A stretch of 64,000 nt of DNA, from contig NZ_VTOM01000006.1 in the NCBI RefSeq assembly GCF_009765365.1, positions 1 through 64,000 on the forward strand, read 5' to 3'. Every line of letters begins with the position of its first letter. Position 1 is the first letter of the stretch. The translations under genes and the position numbers were made by a program. The notes beneath the pieces were generated by a model. That model saw only the letters and a list, made by a program, of their open reading frames with translations, was not told the DNA's origin and searched no databases. This DNA is from Antarcticirhabdus aurantiaca. Its GTDB lineage: Bacteria > Pseudomonadota > Alphaproteobacteria > Rhizobiales > Rhizobiaceae. Shown piece after piece: positions 46,778-56,438 of the stretch.

Positions 46778-46804
46778 CGTCGCGGCGATTCATCCTAGGG
46801 TCGG

Positions 46805-46825
46805 AATAAATCAGAATGAATTATT
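46805..46825. promoter_or_regulatory. Palindrome upstream of marR
   Basis: AATAAATCA-GAA-TGAATTATT is an imperfect dyad (8 of 9 pairs) in a short AT-rich patch 85 bases before the MarR gene. MarR proteins usually bind such 16-21-bp AT-rich palindromes near their own promoter. Confidence 0.55.
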
Positions 46826-46909
46826 TTTAAGCTGCCGCGGCATCTGCGATCCTGTAGAAGCTGCCGGCTCGCAGGGTTCCGCCCTTCGACCGACCAGAAG
46901 GACGGACCC

Positions 46910-47395
46910 ATGCCTCAGCTCCTGCCCGGCAGCGACCTTTACTTCCTCCTGTGGGACGTGGCCCGCCTTTGGCGCCAGGCCCTGGAACGCGCCGTCGGCT
47001 CCTCCGGCCTCGCGTTGACCGCCGGCGAGGTGCGCACCCTCGCCAACGTCGCCCATTACGGCGGCCTGCGCCAGACCGCGCTCGCCGAGCGCATGGGCAT
47101 CGAGCCGATGACGCTGTCGGGCTTCCTGGAGCCGCTGGAGAAGCAGGGTCTGGTGACGCGCTCGGTGGATCCGACCGACCGCCGGGCCAAGGTCATCGAG
47201 GCGACGCCCGCCGCCTTCGAGGTGTTCGAGCGCCTGCGCGTGCCCGTCGGATCGATCTTCGACGAGGTGACGACCAGCGTCGGCCCGCTCTCGGTGGAAA
47301 CGCTGGAAGCGCTGCTTCTCGCCATGCGCGGTGCGCTGGGTAGCGTCAGTGCCGCGCCGACGCCCGCGCCGGCCGTGCTTCCCAAGGTTGCCTGA
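46910..47395 (+). CDS. MarR-family transcriptional regulator
   Basis: 161 aa. Winged helix: VGSSGLALTAGEVRTLANVAHYGGLRQTALAERMGIEPMTLSGFLEPLEKQGLVTRSVDPTDRRAKVIEAT, here spanning about 27-100, with the D-R-R wing typical of MarR. It probably controls itself and the aldehyde dehydrogenase 211 bases downstream. The ligand is unknown; a sugar-acid or aldehyde is plausible from context. Confidence 0.9.
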   Translation: MPQLLPGSDLYFLLWDVARLWRQALERAVGSSGLALTAGEVRTLANVAHYGGLRQTALAERMGIEPMTLSGFLEPLEKQGLVTRSVDPTDRRAKVIEATPAAFEVFERLRVPVGSIFDEVTTSVGPLSVETLEALLLAMRGALGSVSAAPTPAPAVLPKVA

Positions 47396-47606
47396 GGCGC
47401 GCTCGCGTCGAGCCCGGCAAAAAAGTCTTACTTTTGCATTCGCCGGGCGGGACAAGCGCGTTTCGAGCGGCTAAACAGCTCGTCGGAGCGCCGCTTCGGG
47501 GAGAGGCGGATCCGGCGCGGCATCGCGCGGGCCAGTCCCGCCGCCCGTTCGATCCCGATTTTCCCCTTCCCGTCCGGCGCGGCAACGCAATGATGGGACC
47601 TGGGCC

Positions 47607-49178
47607 ATGACACTGACCGGAAGCCTCCTGATCGGGGGCACCGAGCGCCGCGGCACCAACGGCGAGATCCGCGGGCTCGACGCCGCCACGGGCGAGAAGC
47701 TGGAGCCCGCCTTCGGCGGCGCGACGCTTCAGGACCTCGACGAGGCCTGCCGCCTGGCGGCCGAAGCCTTCGACACCTATCGCGAAACGAGCCTCGAGGA
47801 CCGCGCCAAGTTCCTCGAGACGATCGCGCAGAACATCCTCGACATCGGCGACGAGCTCGTCGAGCGCTGCGTCCTGGAAAGCGGCCTGCCGCGCGCCCGC
47901 GTCGAGGGCGAGCGCGGCCGCACCGTCGGCCAGCTCCGCCTCTTCGCGAGCGTCGTGCGCGAGGGCTCGTTCCTCGGCCTGCGCGTCGATCCGGCGATCC
48001 CCGACCGCAAGCCCCTGCCGCGCGTCGAGCTGCGCCTGCGCAACGTCTCGGTCGGCCCGGTCGCCGTCTTCGGCGCCTCCAACTTCCCGCTCGCATTCTC
48101 CGTCGCTGGCGGCGACACGGCTTCGGCGCTCGCCGCCGGCAGCCCCGTCGTCGTGAAGGCGCACTCCGCCCATCCCGGCACCTCCGAGCTGGTCGGGCGC
48201 GCCGTCACCAAGGCGGTCAAGGACTGCGGCCTGCCGGCCGGCACCTTCTCGCTCCTCTTCGATTCCGGCCGCGCCGTCGGGCAGGGGCTCGTCGCCGACC
48301 ACCGCATCAAGGCGGTCGGCTTCACCGGCTCGCGCACCGGGGGCACGGCGCTGATGAAAATCGCCGCCGAGCGCCCCGAGCCGATCCCGGTCTATGCCGA
48401 GATGAGCTCGATCAACCCGGTGATCCTCTTCCGCGCCGCGCTCTCGAACCGCGGCGAGGCGATCGGTAGGGCCTTCGCCGCCTCCCTCACCATGGGCGCG
48501 GGGCAGTTCTGCACCAATCCCGGCCTCATCCTCGCCGTCGAGGGAGACGGTCTGGAGAGCTTCATCGCCGGCGCCTCCGAGGCCCTGAAGGCCGCGCCCG
48601 CCTCCACCATGCTGACGCCCGGCATCCACAAGAGCTACTGCGAGGGCGTCGCCAAGCTGACGAGCCACGGCAGCGTCGAGAAGCTGGCCGAGGGTCAGGT
48701 CGGCGAGCGCTTCCAGGGCCAAGCGGCCCTCTTCGCCACCCGGGCGGCCGACTTCCTGTCGCACAAGGAGCTCCAGGAGGAGGTCTTCGGCTCGTCCTCG
48801 CTGATCGTGCGCTGCCGCGACGAGGCGGAGCTCGCCCGCGTGATCGACGCGCTGGAAGGCCAGCTCACCATCGCGCTCCACATCGACGAGCCGGACCATG
48901 CGAGCGCCAAGGCGCTTCTGCCCAAGCTCGAGCTGAAGGCCGGGCGCCTTCTCGTCAACGGCTTCGGCACGGGCGTCGAGGTCGGCCATGCCATGGTGCA
49001 TGGCGGGCCGTATCCGGCGACCTCGGACGGGCGCACGACTTCGGTCGGCAGCCTTGCCATCGCCCGCTTCCTGCGGCCAGTCTCCTACCAGGACATGCCG
49101 CAGGACCTGCTTCCGCAAGCCCTGCGCGACGGCAACCCGCTGGGCCTGCCGGTGCGCACCGACGGCAAGCTCGGCTGA
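47607..49178 (+). CDS. Aldehyde dehydrogenase, probable alpha-ketoglutarate semialdehyde dehydrogenase
   Basis: 523 aa. NADP-dependent ALDH with [42 protein letters not shown] (cofactor and KAH motif), [25 protein letters not shown] and catalytic Cys near 302 in [11 protein letters not shown]. These are hallmarks of 2,5-dioxovalerate (KGSA) dehydrogenases that end the non-phosphorylative pathways for hexarates, pentoses or hydroxyproline. The missing upstream enzymes are not in the window. It is under a likely MarR control. Confidence 0.88.
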   Translation: MTLTGSLLIGGTERRGTNGEIRGLDAATGEKLEPAFGGATLQDLDEACRLAAEAFDTYRETSLEDRAKFLETIAQNILDIGDELVERCVLESGLPRARVEGERGRTVGQLRLFASVVREGSFLGLRVDPAIPDRKPLPRVELRLRNVSVGPVAVFGASNFPLAFSVAGGDTASALAAGSPVVVKAHSAHPGTSELVGRAVTKAVKDCGLPAGTFSLLFDSGRAVGQGLVADHRIKAVGFTGSRTGGTALMKIAAERPEPIPVYAEMSSINPVILFRAALSNRGEAIGRAFAASLTMGAGQFCTNPGLILAVEGDGLESFIAGASEALKAAPASTMLTPGIHKSYCEGVAKLTSHGSVEKLAEGQVGERFQGQAALFATRAADFLSHKELQEEVFGSSSLIVRCRDEAELARVIDALEGQLTIALHIDEPDHASAKALLPKLELKAGRLLVNGFGTGVEVGHAMVHGGPYPATSDGRTTSVGSLAIARFLRPVSYQDMPQDLLPQALRDGNPLGLPVRTDGKLG

Positions 49179-49200
49179 AACGGAACGGGGGAACGCGGGG

Positions 49201-50505
49201 ATGGACGGGACGCATGCCGACGAGCCCGCCCCTCCCCGGTCCCGCCGCGCGCTCTTTGCGGACCATCCGGACCGGGCGGCCGCGCAGGACGAGATCCACG
49301 CGCGGCCCATCGTGCCGATCGTCGCCCCGGCGCGCGTGCGCCGGGTCGTCTTTCTCCTGCCCCGCGAGCCCGAGGCCGGGCGTGCCGCCGCCGAGCGGCT
49401 CGCCGCCTGGTGCCGGGCGAACGGTCGGCCGGGGCCCTCGGCCGACCTCAGGCGCTTCAGCTACCGGGTGGGCGAGCGGCAGGTCGTCTGGGAGCTCCAC
49501 AACGAGTTCGTCACCTTCACCTGGACCGGCCGGGCAGACGATGCCGAGCCCTGGCCGGACACGATCGGTCTCGAAATGGAGACCGAGGCGGGGAACAGCG
49601 TCGGGCTCGCCACGCGGGTCGACCTCCTCGATCTGGCGACGATCCCCGTCCAGGCGATCGCCGGCTTCGACGGGCTGCATCTCTGCCGCTCGGTGATCGA
49701 GGAGGGCCGCGCCGAGATCGCGACCGACTTCACCATCGACGCGGCGGGCTACACGCGCTTCGAATTCGCGGCCGGGCAGCTCGGGCCCACGCTCACCGGC
49801 ATCATCGTGCGCCGCATCCTGGAGATCGAGACCTATCGCGTCCTGTCGCTGATCGGCATCCCGCTCTCGCGGGCCGTGTCGCCGGCCATCGGCGCCCTGG
49901 AGCGCCGGCTCGCCGAGGTGCTCGAAGCGATCGGTCGCGCCAGCACCACGGCCGACAATCAGGCGGCCCTGTCGCGCCTCCACCAGCTCCAGATCGAGGC
50001 CGAGGCGCTGGGGCACGAGACGCGCTACCGCTTCGCCGCGAGCCGGGCCTACGGCCGCATCCTGGCGCGGCGGCTCGACAGCATGGGTGAAACGCCGTCC
50101 GGCGAGTTCCGCTCGCTGAAGCGCTACCTGACGCACCGGCTCGACCCGGCGCTCTGGACCTTCGAGTCGATCCAGCGCCGCCAGGATGCGCTGAACGAGC
50201 AGATGGCCACCACCACCGCCATGCTGAACGCGCGCATCGGCATCGACGTCCAGGCCCAGACGCAGACGATCCTCGCCACCATGTCGCAGACCACCCAGAG
50301 CCAGCTCCGGCTGCAGACGACGGTCGAGGGTCTTTCGACGATCGCGATCTCCTACTACGCGCTCGGCATCGTCTCGACGGTGCTGAAGGGCGTCTATGAC
50401 GGGACGGAGCACCAGAAGGCGCTGATCCTCGCCGCGCTCGCGCCGCTCGTTCTGCTCCTCACTTGGCTCGGCATCCGCCGGATCCACCGCCGCCACAAGC
50501 ACTGA
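49201..50505 (+). CDS. DUF3422 family membrane protein
   Basis: 434 aa, ATG 49201, 22 bases after the aldehyde dehydrogenase and possibly co-transcribed. The N-terminal block DEIHARPIVPI and LHNEFVTFTWTG, and the C-terminal two-helix region TIAISYYALGIVSTVLKGVYDG then LILAALAPLVLLLTWLGIR, match the DUF3422 family of proteobacterial inner-membrane proteins. The middle is helical with probable coiled coil. Function is unknown; it resembles a large soluble domain anchored by two C-terminal helices, as in CorA-like layouts. Confidence 0.88.
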   Translation: MDGTHADEPAPPRSRRALFADHPDRAAAQDEIHARPIVPIVAPARVRRVVFLLPREPEAGRAAAERLAAWCRANGRPGPSADLRRFSYRVGERQVVWELHNEFVTFTWTGRADDAEPWPDTIGLEMETEAGNSVGLATRVDLLDLATIPVQAIAGFDGLHLCRSVIEEGRAEIATDFTIDAAGYTRFEFAAGQLGPTLTGIIVRRILEIETYRVLSLIGIPLSRAVSPAIGALERRLAEVLEAIGRASTTADNQAALSRLHQLQIEAEALGHETRYRFAASRAYGRILARRLDSMGETPSGEFRSLKRYLTHRLDPALWTFESIQRRQDALNEQMATTTAMLNARIGIDVQAQTQTILATMSQTTQSQLRLQTTVEGLSTIAISYYALGIVSTVLKGVYDGTEHQKALILAALAPLVLLLTWLGIRRIHRRHKH

Positions 50506-50557
50506 CGAGGAGCCGGGCAGCTGCCCGCCTCCGCAAGACCGCCCGGAAGCGGCGGCG

Positions 50558-50989
50558 TCAGCCCTCCAGCAGCGCTTCCAAAGCGAGGTGGTAGGAGCGG
50601 TCGCCGAAGCCCGCGATGACGCCGCGGCAGACGGGCGACAGGTAGGAATGGTGGCGGAAGCTCTCGCGGGCGTGGACGTTGGAGAGGTGCACCTCGATCG
50701 CCACGGCCTTCGACGCCTTGATCGCGTCGGCGAGGGCGATGGAGGTGTGGGTATAGGCGCCCGCGTTGATGATGACGCCCGCGCCGGCAAGGCCCGCCTC
50801 CTGGACGAAGGACACGAGCTCGCCCTCGATGTTGGACTGGCGGAAGACCAGCTCGGCGCGGGTCCCCGCCCGCGCGCGCAGGTCACGCTCGATGTCGGCC
50901 AGCGTCTTGGCGCCGTAGATCCCCGGCTCGCGCGTGCCGAGAAGGTTGAGGTTCGGTCCGTTGAGGACGACGATCGTCGAGAAGCCCAT
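50558..50989 (-). CDS. aroQ: 3-dehydroquinate dehydratase, type II
   Basis: 143 aa, normal length. [19 protein letters not shown] near 8-26 contains the catalytic Tyr and Arg loop; [28 protein letters not shown] with the catalytic His, and [21 protein letters not shown] complete the fold. It dehydrates 3-dehydroquinate to 3-dehydroshikimate in the shikimate pathway (or quinate use). It is downstream of the acyltransferase on the same strand. Confidence 0.95.
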   Translation of the reverse strand: MGFSTIVVLNGPNLNLLGTREPGIYGAKTLADIERDLRARAGTRAELVFRQSNIEGELVSFVQEAGLAGAGVIINAGAYTHTSIALADAIKASKAVAIEVHLSNVHARESFRHHSYLSPVCRGVIAGFGDRSYHLALEALLEG

Positions 50990-51034
50990 GAACCCAGGGA
51001 TTCGCAGCGCCCGGGGCCGGCGTCAAGACCCACC

Positions 51035-51841
51035 TCAGGCGAGCGCCAGGACCGCCGCGCGCAGGCTCTCGGTGAGCTGGCGGCCGTCCGGCAGGACGTC
51101 GGCCTCCGGCGCGGGAATGACCTCGCCGACGGTGAGGCGGATCGAGCGGCCGTAGAGCTTGGCGAAGGCGCCGATCAGGAGCCCGTAGCGCATGGTCTGC
51201 GACCACTTGCTGACGAGGTGGAAGAGCGGCCCGTTCTGGCCCCGGACATGGACGGGCAGGACGGCCGCCCGGCCGGCGCGCACGAGCCGGGCGGTGAACT
51301 GCTTCCAGGGCAGGTCCTCGGCCGCGCCGAACATGCGATTGGCGGTGGCGACGCCGCCGGCGGGAAACACGATGATCGTCGTGCCCTCGGCGAGGAGGCG
51401 CATCGCCTCGCGGCGGGTGGCGAGGTTCAGCGCCTGCGCCTCCCGCGTCTCCTGGAAGGAGACAGGCAGGCCGTAGGCCGCCATCTCGCGGACCTTCATC
51501 AGGTCGTTGGCGATCAGGATGCGGAACGGGCGGCCGAGCGACTCGGCCAGCGCCAGGAGCGCCACGCCGTCGCCGATGCCGAAGGGATGGTTGGCGACGA
51601 TGATCAGCCGCTCGGGCACCGGCCGGGGCACCGGCCAGGCGCCGCCGACGTCGAGCCGGATGCGCATGAGATCCAGCATGGAGCGGAACTCCCAACCCGG
51701 CGCCTCGGCCGCCCGCTGGCGCCAGACGCCGTAGAGGCGGGCGAGCTTTCGCCGGCCGGCCGCCGCCTCCATCGAGCGGATCACGACGCGGCGGATCAGC
51801 CGGTCGTTCGGGCGGGCATAGGTGAGTTCGGGATAATGCAT
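51035..51841 (-). CDS. PlsC-like lysophospholipid acyltransferase family protein
   Basis: 268 aa from ATG 51841; the frame continues upstream without sense. Acyltransferase motif I appears as IVANHPFGIGDGVALL (NHxxxxD form), followed by IANDLMKVREMAAYGLP and the glycine/proline motif GTTIIVFPAGGVATA. The variant resembles hemolysin-type/OlsA-like acyltransferases. It probably acylates a glycerolipid or aminolipid at the inner membrane. Exact acceptor unknown. Confidence 0.85.
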   Translation of the reverse strand: MHYPELTYARPNDRLIRRVVIRSMEAAAGRRKLARLYGVWRQRAAEAPGWEFRSMLDLMRIRLDVGGAWPVPRPVPERLIIVANHPFGIGDGVALLALAESLGRPFRILIANDLMKVREMAAYGLPVSFQETREAQALNLATRREAMRLLAEGTTIIVFPAGGVATANRMFGAAEDLPWKQFTARLVRAGRAAVLPVHVRGQNGPLFHLVSKWSQTMRYGLLIGAFAKLYGRSIRLTVGEVIPAPEADVLPDGRQLTESLRAAVLALA

Positions 51842-51914
51842 GGCGGCGGCCGGAAGCGGGTTCGGGTCGCCGGGTTCTTCCAGAAGTCTGCGAAGCTGCG
51901 ATGACGCCGCGGCG

Positions 51915-53402
51915 TCAGCTCGATGACGCCGGACCGAAACGGGCGACGGTGCGGGCCGCCCCGTCCGAAAGAAGGGACGACAGCCCCCGCGCCACCGCCG
52001 CCCGGAAGGGCTCGGAGGCCGGCAGGTCCGTGCCGAACACCTCCGCGAAGCCGAGATAGGCGTCGAGGAGGCCGTCGACGTCGCGCGGCCGCTCGCTCGT
52101 CGCCTGCGCGAAGCGGTCGGCGAGCGGGTCGCGCACGTCGATCGGCTCGCCGGCCTCGTTGCGGCCGGTGGCGTAGACCATCCAGGCCGCGACGCCGAGG
52201 GCGGCGCGGTCGATCGGACGGCCGGCCGCGAGGTTGTCGCGGATCGTGCCGAGGAGGCGCTGCGGCAGCTTCTGCGAGCCGTCCATGGCGATCTGCCAGG
52301 TGCGGTGGCGCAGGGCCGGATTGCGGAAGCGGTCGAGAAGCTCGGCGCGATAGGCCGCCAGGTCGAAGCCGGGCAGGCTCGGCAGGGTCGGCGAGGCTTC
52401 GCGTTCCATGAGGCCCGCCAGGAGCTCGGCGAAGCCCGGCGCCGCCATGGCGTCGGCGACGGTCTCGTGGCCGGCAAGGTAGCCGAGATAGGCGAGCGTC
52501 GAGTGCGAGCCGTTGAGGAGGCGCAGCTTCATCAGCTCGAAGGGCTCGACATCGGCAACGAAGGTCGCCCCAGCCGAACCCCAGTCGGGCCGGCCGGCAG
52601 GAAAGCGGTCCTCGACCACCCACTGCGTGAAGGGCTCGGTCATCACCGGCCAGGCGTCGTCCTGGCCGAGCGCCTCGGCGACCATGGCGCGGTCGGCGTC
52701 GGTGGTCGCCGGCACGATGCGGTCGACCATGGTCGAGGGAAAGGCCACCTCGCGCTCGACGAAGGCGCCGAGCTCGGGGTCGCGCAGGTGGGCGAAGCGG
52801 GCCACAACGCGCGCCGCGGTGTGGCCGTTGGCCGGAAGGTTGTCGCAGGACAGGACGGTGAAGGGCGGCACGCCCGCGGCGCGGCGGCGCGCCAGCGCCT
52901 CGACCAGGAAGCCCGGCGCCGAACGCGGCGCGGCCGGATTCTCGAGGTCGTGGCGGATGTCTGGATGGGTCTCGTCGAGCTCGCCCGTCGCCGGACGGTG
53001 GCAGTACCCTTTTTCCGTGACGGTGAGGGACACGATGCGCGTGTCCGGCGCGGTCATCGCGGCGAGCACGGCCTCCGGGTCCTCCGGGGCGACGAGGCAG
53101 CGCAGGATCGAGCCGACGACGCGCAGGCGCGTGCCCTCGCCGCTGCGCACCGCGAGCGTGAAGAGGTCGTCCTGGGGCGCCAGCGCGTCGCGCGTGTCGG
53201 GGCTGCGCAGCGACACGCCGACGATGCCCCAGGCGGGATCGCCCGCCGCCAGCGCGTCCTCCGTGTAGACCGCCTGGTGGGCGCGGTGGAAGGCGCCGAG
53301 GCCGAGATGGACGATGCCCTCGCGCAGGGCCGCGCGGTCGTAGGCGGGGCGGGCGACGCCCTCCGGCAGCGCGGCGAGCGTCGTCTGCGACAAGCGGGTC
53401 AT
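51915..53402 (-). CDS. uxuB: Fructuronate reductase (mannitol dehydrogenase family)
   Basis: 495 aa, long-chain polyol dehydrogenase. N-terminal IVHLGLGAFHRAHQAVY (NAD site), FTVLSCDNLPANGHTAARVV, and the catalytic Lys-x4-Asn-x2-His in KLRLLNGSHSTLAYLGYLAGH. The family includes mannitol 2-dehydrogenase and fructuronate reductase; with uxaC and uxuA in the same regulon, reduction of fructuronate to mannonate is the best assignment. Last gene of the minus-strand uronate operon, 11 bases after the permease. Confidence 0.88.
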   Translation of the reverse strand: MTRLSQTTLAALPEGVARPAYDRAALREGIVHLGLGAFHRAHQAVYTEDALAAGDPAWGIVGVSLRSPDTRDALAPQDDLFTLAVRSGEGTRLRVVGSILRCLVAPEDPEAVLAAMTAPDTRIVSLTVTEKGYCHRPATGELDETHPDIRHDLENPAAPRSAPGFLVEALARRRAAGVPPFTVLSCDNLPANGHTAARVVARFAHLRDPELGAFVEREVAFPSTMVDRIVPATTDADRAMVAEALGQDDAWPVMTEPFTQWVVEDRFPAGRPDWGSAGATFVADVEPFELMKLRLLNGSHSTLAYLGYLAGHETVADAMAAPGFAELLAGLMEREASPTLPSLPGFDLAAYRAELLDRFRNPALRHRTWQIAMDGSQKLPQRLLGTIRDNLAAGRPIDRAALGVAAWMVYATGRNEAGEPIDVRDPLADRFAQATSERPRDVDGLLDAYLGFAEVFGTDLPASEPFRAAVARGLSSLLSDGAARTVARFGPASSS

Positions 53403-53413
53403 GCGAGGTCCTT

Positions 53414-54259
53414 TCAGTGTGCCGGCTGCGACTGCTTGGCGCGCGCCACGATCTGCGTCGGGTTGACGAAGCGCAGCGCCAGGACGAGCCAGAAGAGCGT
53501 CGTCACCATGTAGACGACGGCCATGGCGTCGATCGACTGCGAGGCGCGAACACCCGAGGCGAAGACCGCGTAGTAGAGCGAGACGACGAGGGTCTGGCTG
53601 GTCGGCCCGGCGACGAGGAAGGTCAGCTCGAACATCGCGATGGTGCGGACCAGGACGAGAAGCAGTGCCGCCAGCATGCCCGGCAGGAGGAGCGGCAGGA
53701 GGATGCGCGCGAAGAGGCTCCAGGTGCCGGCGCCGAAGACGCGGGCCGCCGCTTCGACGCGGGGGTCGATCTGCTCGATGAAGGGGATCATCACCAGCAC
53801 CACGAAGGGGATCGAGGGCACGAGGTTGATGATCACGACGCCCCAGAAGGAGCCGCCGAGACCGACCTGGTAGAGGAGGGTCGCGAGCGGGATGCCGTAG
53901 GTCAGCGGCGGCACGAGGAGCGGCAGAAGAAACAGGAGGACGGCGAAGCGCTTGCCGGGAAAGTCCCGCCGCGCCAGCGCGTAGGCCGCGGTGATGCCGA
54001 TGAGGCCCGACAGGAGCGTCACCAGGAAGACGATCTGGAAGGTGACGAGAAGGACGTCGGTGAGCTGGAACTCGCTCCAGGCGGAGAAGTACCAGCGCGT
54101 CGTCCAGCCGACCGGCAGGAGCGTGCCGAGCCAGCGCGTGGCCAGCGAGTTCGTCACCACCGCCGCGATGACGCCGAGGAGGTTGAGGACGAAGAGGATG
54201 GCGAGCGCCCAGACGGCGGCGCGCCAGAGTTTCGAGCCGATGCCCTGATCGCGGATCAT
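53414..54259 (-). CDS. ABC transporter permease (PotC-like)
   Basis: 281 aa from ATG 54259; six helices. The inner-membrane component signature is EAAARVFGAGTWSLFARILLPLLLPGMLAA, containing the EAA loop. It is the second permease of the importer, 4 bases after the first. Context suggests hexuronate or a uronate-containing oligosaccharide as substrate. Confidence 0.92.
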   Translation of the reverse strand: MIRDQGIGSKLWRAAVWALAILFVLNLLGVIAAVVTNSLATRWLGTLLPVGWTTRWYFSAWSEFQLTDVLLVTFQIVFLVTLLSGLIGITAAYALARRDFPGKRFAVLLFLLPLLVPPLTYGIPLATLLYQVGLGGSFWGVVIINLVPSIPFVVLVMIPFIEQIDPRVEAAARVFGAGTWSLFARILLPLLLPGMLAALLLVLVRTIAMFELTFLVAGPTSQTLVVSLYYAVFASGVRASQSIDAMAVVYMVTTLFWLVLALRFVNPTQIVARAKQSQPAH

Positions 54260-54263
54260 GAGG

Positions 54264-55184
54264 TCAGCCTTTCGTTCCGCCGGCCGGGCCGCGATAGAAG
54301 AGCCCGCGAAGGCCGAGGACCGCGAGCACCACGGCGAGCTGGACGACGCCCATGATGATGGCGATCGCCGAGCCCAGGGAATGGTTGTATTCCTCGAAGG
54401 CCGCCGAATAGGCCGCGATCGAGATGACGCGCGTGGGGCCCGCCGGCGCGCCGAGAAGCACGGCCGAGGGGAACACCGCGAAGGCCTGGACGAAGGCGAG
54501 GCAGAAGGTGACCGCCAGGCCCGGCACCAGGAGCGGCAGGAAGACGCGGGTGAAGCGCCGACGGGCATTCGCCCCGAGGGTCGCGGCCGCCTGCTCGATC
54601 GCCGGGTCGATGCCCGACACGTAGGAGAGCGTCAGCAGGAAGGCGAAGGGAAAGCCGGTGATCAGGAGCGAGGCGAAGACGCCCCAGTAATTGTTGGTGA
54701 GGCGCAGCGGCCCGTCGATGAGGCCGATGAAGAGAAGCGCCTGGTTGAACCAGCCGCGCGGCCCCAGGAAGTTCAGGAGCCCTTCGGCGACCAGCACGGT
54801 GCCAAGCGTGATCGGCAGGACGAGGATGGTGGTGAGCAGGCGCTGGCGCCGCATCAGCCGCACCCGGAAGGCGATCGGCACGGCGAGCGCGAGGTTGACC
54901 AGCGTCACCGGCAGAGCGAGCCAGAGCGTCGCGGCGATCGTGTTGTAAAGGAAGGGCTCGGAGAAGAAGCGCCGGTAGTTCTCGTACCAGGCGCCGGTCT
55001 CCGGCGTGACCGAATCGACGATCCCGTAGACGAAGGGGTAGACGAAGAGCGCCAGGATCGCGAGGAGACCGGGCAGGACGAGAAGCGTCGTGCCGTCGAG
55101 CCCACGCGCGGCGAGCCGCGTCTTCAAGGAGAGCCGTTCGGGGGCCGAGGACCGGCCCGGGGCGGAAAAGGCCGCGTCGGTCAT
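54264..55184 (-). CDS. ABC transporter permease (PotB-like)
   Basis: 306 aa, six helices after an N-terminal cytoplasmic stretch. The EAA-type loop is IEQAAATLGANARRRFTRVFLPLLVPG. ATG 55184 overlaps the ATPase stop (ATGA). It forms the channel with the next permease. Confidence 0.92.
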   Translation of the reverse strand: MTDAAFSAPGRSSAPERLSLKTRLAARGLDGTTLLVLPGLLAILALFVYPFVYGIVDSVTPETGAWYENYRRFFSEPFLYNTIAATLWLALPVTLVNLALAVPIAFRVRLMRRQRLLTTILVLPITLGTVLVAEGLLNFLGPRGWFNQALLFIGLIDGPLRLTNNYWGVFASLLITGFPFAFLLTLSYVSGIDPAIEQAAATLGANARRRFTRVFLPLLVPGLAVTFCLAFVQAFAVFPSAVLLGAPAGPTRVISIAAYSAAFEEYNHSLGSAIAIIMGVVQLAVVLAVLGLRGLFYRGPAGGTKG

Positions 55185-56287
55185 CGCCCCCCTCCCGCGA
55201 ACACGAGGGTGCGGGCCGGGTCGAAGCGCAGCGTCACGCTCTCGCCGCTCGGCAGCGAGGTTTCGGCCCGGAAAAAGACGACCGTGCCGTCGTTCAGCGC
55301 TGCCGAGCCGAACCAGGCCCGGCCGCGATATTCGATCGAGCGCACGCTCGCCGGCACGCCCTCGCCGGTCCCGCGCGTCGCCACGAGGTCCTCCGGCCGG
55401 ACCGACACGGTGACGCTCGCGCCCGGCGCGTGGTCGCGCGCGGCGGGAAGCGTCAGGCGCCCGCCGGCCGCCTCCACCAGTCCCGACGCGTCCGCGACGC
55501 GGCCGGCGATGCGGGTGCGAAAGCCCATGAAGTCGGCGACGTCGACGTGGTTCGGCCGCTCGTAGAGGTCTTCGGGGCCGCCGACCTGGCGGATCACGCC
55601 GTTCGACATGACGACGATCCGGTCGGCGAGCGAGAGCGCCTCGTCCTGGTCGTGCGTGACATAGATGGTGGTGGAGCCGATCGCCTCGTGGATCGCCCGG
55701 ATCTCGGCGCGCATCTCGAGCCGCAGCTTGGCGTCGAGGTTAGACAAGGGCTCGTCCATGAGGACGATGGGCGGGCGGATGACGATGGCACGGGCGATCG
55801 CCACGCGCTGCTGCTGGCCGCCGGACAGCTGTCCCGGCAGCTTGGCGCCCTGCTCGCGCAGGCGCACGAGGTCGAGCGCGGCGTCGATGCGCTCCTCGGC
55901 CTCGGCCTTGGGCACGCCCCGCATGGCGAGGCCGAAGCCGACGTTCTTGCGGATCGTCAGGTGGGGAAACAGCGCGTAGGACTGGAACACCATGCCGAAG
56001 CCGCGCTTTTCCGGCTCCAGCTCGTGGATCGGCCGCCCGTCGAGGCGGATCTCGCCACCGGTGAGGGCGAGAAGACCGGCAATGCAGTTCAGCGCCGTCG
56101 ACTTGCCGCAGCCGGAGGGGCCGAGCAGCGCGATGAACTCGCCGCGCTCGACGGTGAGGTCGATGCCGGCCAGCGCGTTGTAGTCGCCGAAGGCGCGCTT
56201 GAGCCCGACGAGTTCGAGGCGTCCGCCGCCCGCCTGGGGCGGGACGGCGCGAGCCGCGGCCTTGGGGCTGATCGTGTGGGCGTTCAT
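55181..56287 (-). CDS. ABC transporter ATP-binding protein (PotA/UgpC-like)
   Basis: 368 aa. Walker A GPSGCGKST near 55-63, Q-loop MVFQSYALFPHLT, signature LSGGQQQRVAIARA and Walker B IVLMDEPLSNLDA, with a C-terminal TOBE domain (about 280-365). It drives import with the two downstream permeases. An intercistronic hairpin lies between it and the upstream binding-protein gene. Confidence 0.94.
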   Translation of the reverse strand: MNAHTISPKAAARAVPPQAGGGRLELVGLKRAFGDYNALAGIDLTVERGEFIALLGPSGCGKSTALNCIAGLLALTGGEIRLDGRPIHELEPEKRGFGMVFQSYALFPHLTIRKNVGFGLAMRGVPKAEAEERIDAALDLVRLREQGAKLPGQLSGGQQQRVAIARAIVIRPPIVLMDEPLSNLDAKLRLEMRAEIRAIHEAIGSTTIYVTHDQDEALSLADRIVVMSNGVIRQVGGPEDLYERPNHVDVADFMGFRTRIAGRVADASGLVEAAGGRLTLPAARDHAPGASVTVSVRPEDLVATRGTGEGVPASVRSIEYRGRAWFGSAALNDGTVVFFRAETSLPSGESVTLRFDPARTLVFAGGGR

Positions 56288-56385
56288 CGCGATGGCTCCG
56301 GAACGGATCGAAGAAGAAGCGCCGGGCGCGAGGCCGGCCGCCGAAGCGCCCGATCCGGGCGGCTTCCTGTCGTGACGGGTCGCGG

Positions 56386-56407
56386 CCCCTCCCCGACCGG
56401 GAAGGAG
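56386..56407 (-). promoter_or_regulatory. Intercistronic hairpin between binding-protein and ATPase genes
   Basis: In the minus-strand transcript, bases 56407-56399 (CTCCTTCCC) pair with 56394-56386 (GGGGAGGGG) around a GGTC loop, fully if two G-U pairs are allowed. The plus-strand copy would have mismatches. Such hairpins raise the binding-protein share of the message. Confidence 0.5.
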
Positions 56408-56438
56408 CCGAAACGTCGATTGTCTCTGTTGACCGGGC

